The position numbers and the translations under genes are program-made. DNA of 64,000 bases from Herminiimonas contaminans. Lineage in GTDB: Bacteria > Pseudomonadota > Gammaproteobacteria > Burkholderiales > Burkholderiaceae_D. Below, piece by piece: positions 61,802-64,000 of this stretch. The notes under the pieces are model-generated. The model saw nothing but the letters and a program-made list of their open reading frames with translations, did not search any database and was not told the DNA's origin. The stretch spans positions 1 through 64,000 of the forward strand of contig NZ_JADOEL010000003.1 in NCBI RefSeq assembly GCF_015645465.1, read 5' to 3'. Each line of letters starts with the position of its first letter. Positions within the stretch are counted from its first letter, which is position 1.

Positions 61802-64000
61802 TTACTGATTGCTCAGTTCTTTCAGACGATACAGCGCATCCAGTGCTTCACGTGGCGACAAGGCATCCGGATTGATGGCAGCGATGGCTTCATCCACAGC
61901 CGAAGGCGCTTGCGGCTCAGGTTCGCTTTCTATGGCACCTGCAGTACTGCCGCCGCTGGCGAACAAGTCAAATTGTGGCGTCGCCTGCATCGAGTTCGCT
62001 TCCAGCGATGCCAGATGTTTGCGTGCAGCACGTATAACTTGCTGCGGCACACCGGCCAGTTGCGCCACTTGCAAGCCATAGCTTTGCGAAGCAGGTCCGG
62101 CTTGTACTGCATGTAAGAACACAATACTGTCTTTATGTTCCACTGCCGACAAATGGACGTTGGCCGCCGTCGGGTGGACTTCCGGCAACTGTGTCAGTTC
62201 GAAATAGTGGGTGGCGAACAGCGTAAAGCTCTTCGTATTGTCGATCAGGTGTTTGGCAATAGCCCAGGCTAGTGCCAGGCCGTCAAAGGTCGAGGTGCCG
62301 CGACCAACCTCATCCATCAGTACCAGTGAGTTCTCTGTCGCACCATTCAGGATGGCGGCCGACTCGGTCATTTCAACCATAAAGGTGGAACGTCCGCCGG
62401 CCAGGTCATCAGCAGCACCGATACGGGTAAAGATACGGTCGATAGGGCCGATCACAGCGCTGGTAGCCGGTACGAAGCTGCCGACATAAGCGAGCAGGGT
62501 GATCAGGGCGACCTGACGCATATAAGTCGATTTACCGCCCATGTTAGGGCCGGTGATCAGCAGCAACTTGCATTCGCTGGAGAGCAGGCAATCATTGGCG
62601 ATGAACCGTTCTATATGGTTTTCAACGACAGGGTGGCGACCTTGTTCTATCGTGATGGTCGGCTCGCTGACCAGTTGCGGTGCGCACCAGTTATGGCGCA
62701 ATGCATGTACGGTAAGGGCGACCAGCGCATCCAGTTGCGCCAGCGCATGCGCGATGTTCTGCAGCGTGGCGATATGCTGCGTCATTTGCAGCAATACCTG
62801 TTCGTACAAATACTTCTCACGTGCCAATGCACGTTCCTGTGCCGACAGCGCCTTGTCTTCAAATGCTTTCAGTTCAGGCGTGATGTAACGCTCGGCATTT
62901 TTCAGGGTCTGACGACGGCGATAGTCGTCCGGCACTTTATCGGTCTGGCCATGTGTGACTTCGATGTAGAAGCCATGCACCTTGTTGTACTCAACGCGCA
63001 GATTGCTAATGCCGGTGCGCGCACGCTCGCGGGTTTCTAGGTCGATCAGGAATTGCCCGGCGTTTTCCGACAGGCCGCGCAATTCATCCAGCTCCGCGTC
63101 AAAGCCACGTGCGATCACGCCACCATCGCGCACCATGGCCGCTGGCTCCATCGCGATTGCGCGTTCGACCAGGTCCAGGCAATCGCTGGGTGTTGCGAGT
63201 GCCTCGTGTATGGTCTTCAGCAAGGGGGCATCGGCATTGCACATTGATACATAAGCGCGCAGCGACGGTAGCTGCTGCAGGCCGCCGCGCATGCCAGCGA
63301 GGTCGCGCGGACGCGCCGACATCAGTGCGATGCGGGTGGTGATGCGTTCAACGTCAGGTACTGAAGCCAGCGTAGAGGCGAGGCCGCTGCAGGCATCGGC
63401 ATGCATCAGCGCATTGATGGCGGTATGACGTGCGATTGCCACGCTTTGATCACGACGTGCATGATGCAGCCAGTGTCGCAACAGGCGTGAACCCATCGCG
63501 GTACGGCAGTGATCGAGCAGGGAGAACAGCGTGGCAGCATTCGTATCCTGTCCGCGTATGGTTTCCGTCAGTTCCAGATTGCGACGCGTGGCGGCGTCGA
63601 GGCCGATGAATTCATTCTCGGTTTCTACCGTCAGCATACGTACATGCTGCAAGCCTTTGCCTTGGGTAGATTGCGCGTAACGCAGCAAGGCACCGGCGGC
63701 ACCGATAGCGGCGCTCAGGTTCTCCGCGCCGAAGCCGGTTAGTGTGCCCACATTCAGTTGTTCGTATAAAGCCTTGGTGCCGTGTGCGATATCGAAGTGC
63801 CAGTCAGGCACAGTCGTGTTCTTGGCAAACGCGTATTCATTGAACAAATCATTGACCGCTCCAGAGACCAGGATTTCTGCCGGTGCGATGCGTTCGAGTT
63901 CATGTTTCAGGCGTGTATCTGCATTTTGCGCATCGGTCGCGAATTCCATCAGCTTCAATGCGCCACTCGCCATCGACAGCCAAGCCAGCCCTATGGTAGT
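61802..64000 (-). CDS. mutS: DNA mismatch repair protein MutS (5' end beyond window)
   Basis: About 733 codons are inside the window; the frame is open to the right edge ([14 protein letters not shown]), so the N-terminal mismatch-binding domain is cut off. Visible: ATPase Walker [15 protein letters not shown], Walker [17 protein letters not shown], and the HYFELTQL switch region. It recognises mismatches and starts repair with MutL. Confidence 0.97.
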   Translation of the reverse strand, partial: TTIGLAWLSMASGALKLMEFATDAQNADTRLKHELERIAPAEILVSGAVNDLFNEYAFAKNTTVPDWHFDIAHGTKALYEQLNVGTLTGFGAENLSAAIGAAGALLRYAQSTQGKGLQHVRMLTVETENEFIGLDAATRRNLELTETIRGQDTNAATLFSLLDHCRTAMGSRLLRHWLHHARRDQSVAIARHTAINALMHADACSGLASTLASVPDVERITTRIALMSARPRDLAGMRGGLQQLPSLRAYVSMCNADAPLLKTIHEALATPSDCLDLVERAIAMEPAAMVRDGGVIARGFDAELDELRGLSENAGQFLIDLETRERARTGISNLRVEYNKVHGFYIEVTHGQTDKVPDDYRRRQTLKNAERYITPELKAFEDKALSAQERALAREKYLYEQVLLQMTQHIATLQNIAHALAQLDALVALTVHALRHNWCAPQLVSEPTITIEQGRHPVVENHIERFIANDCLLSSECKLLLITGPNMGGKSTYMRQVALITLLAYVGSFVPATSAVIGPIDRIFTRIGAADDLAGGRSTFMVEMTESAAILNGATENSLVLMDEVGRGTSTFDGLALAWAIAKHLIDNTKSFTLFATHYFELTQLPEVHPTAANVHLSAVEHKDSIVFLHAVQAGPASQSYGLQVAQLAGVPQQVIRAARKHLASLEANSMQATPQFDLFASGGSTAGAIESEPEPQAPSAVDEAIAAINPDALSPREALDALYRLKELSNQ

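Overview
The window comes from a Gram-negative betaproteobacterium. The best guess is family Oxalobacteraceae (Herminiimonas/Janthinobacterium-like). This rests on the gene orders seen (tyrB-like/uvrB, iscRSUA-hscBA-fdx-iscX, lysS/prfB, recJ, lol genes, comEC, pyrG-eno-ftsB, dapA-bamC) and on protein style; no database search was possible, so the genus is an inference.

Region 1 (1 to about 19,525) is the right-hand part of a temperate prophage that abuts a tRNA-Asn gene. From left to right it holds an inverted tail-fibre-like fragment at the window edge, a lysis cassette (two small membrane proteins, an M15 endolysin, Rz with Rz1 embedded), then a leftward block of tyrosine integrase, DUF2971 protein and phage repressor. 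A divergent control region with two tandem 21-bp operator-like repeats separates this from a long rightward early operon. The operon carries a CII-like regulator, a catalytic-domain-only tyrosine recombinase, many short overlapping genes, an HNH endonuclease, a 918-aa Toprim/ATPase replication protein, and a Gp37/Gp68-ASCH pair. Beyond it lie a non-coding stretch rich in DnaA-box-like motifs and AT-rich DNA, an XerC/D-like tyrosine recombinase, a coupled hypothetical gene, and a large serine recombinase whose last 13 codons are the 3' part of the host tRNA gene. Four site-specific recombinases in 17 kb, and an internal integrase next to the lysis genes rather than at a prophage end, are the most unusual features.

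Region 2 (about 19,530 to 31,120) is chromosomal: tyrB-like aminotransferase and uvrB diverge, followed by a uracil-DNA-glycosylase-like protein with an altered catalytic motif and a TetR regulator with two near-identical operator-like palindromes upstream. The complete ISC iron-sulfur cluster operon follows, preceded by a close match to a type 1 IscR site overlapping the -35 box.

Region 3 (about 31,130 to 47,320) holds a glycine-zipper protein, lysS, prfB with its programmed +1 frameshift, a lipoprotein of unknown role, recJ with an orphan coupled gene, a LolC/E-type permease with LolD, a TatD-like nuclease, comEC, pyrG, eno and ftsB.

Region 4 (about 47,350 to 64,000) holds hslO, a gamma-carbonic-anhydrase-like protein, a DUF455 ferritin-like protein, small lipoproteins, a PHP phosphatase, htpX, a YciO-like protein, a site-2-protease homologue, a methyltransferase, dapA-bamC, a metallo-beta-lactamase-fold protein, a RoxA-like oxygenase, slyD and mutS (5' end cut by the right window edge). 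Regions 2 to 4 look like ordinary core genome; most novelty lies in the prophage.
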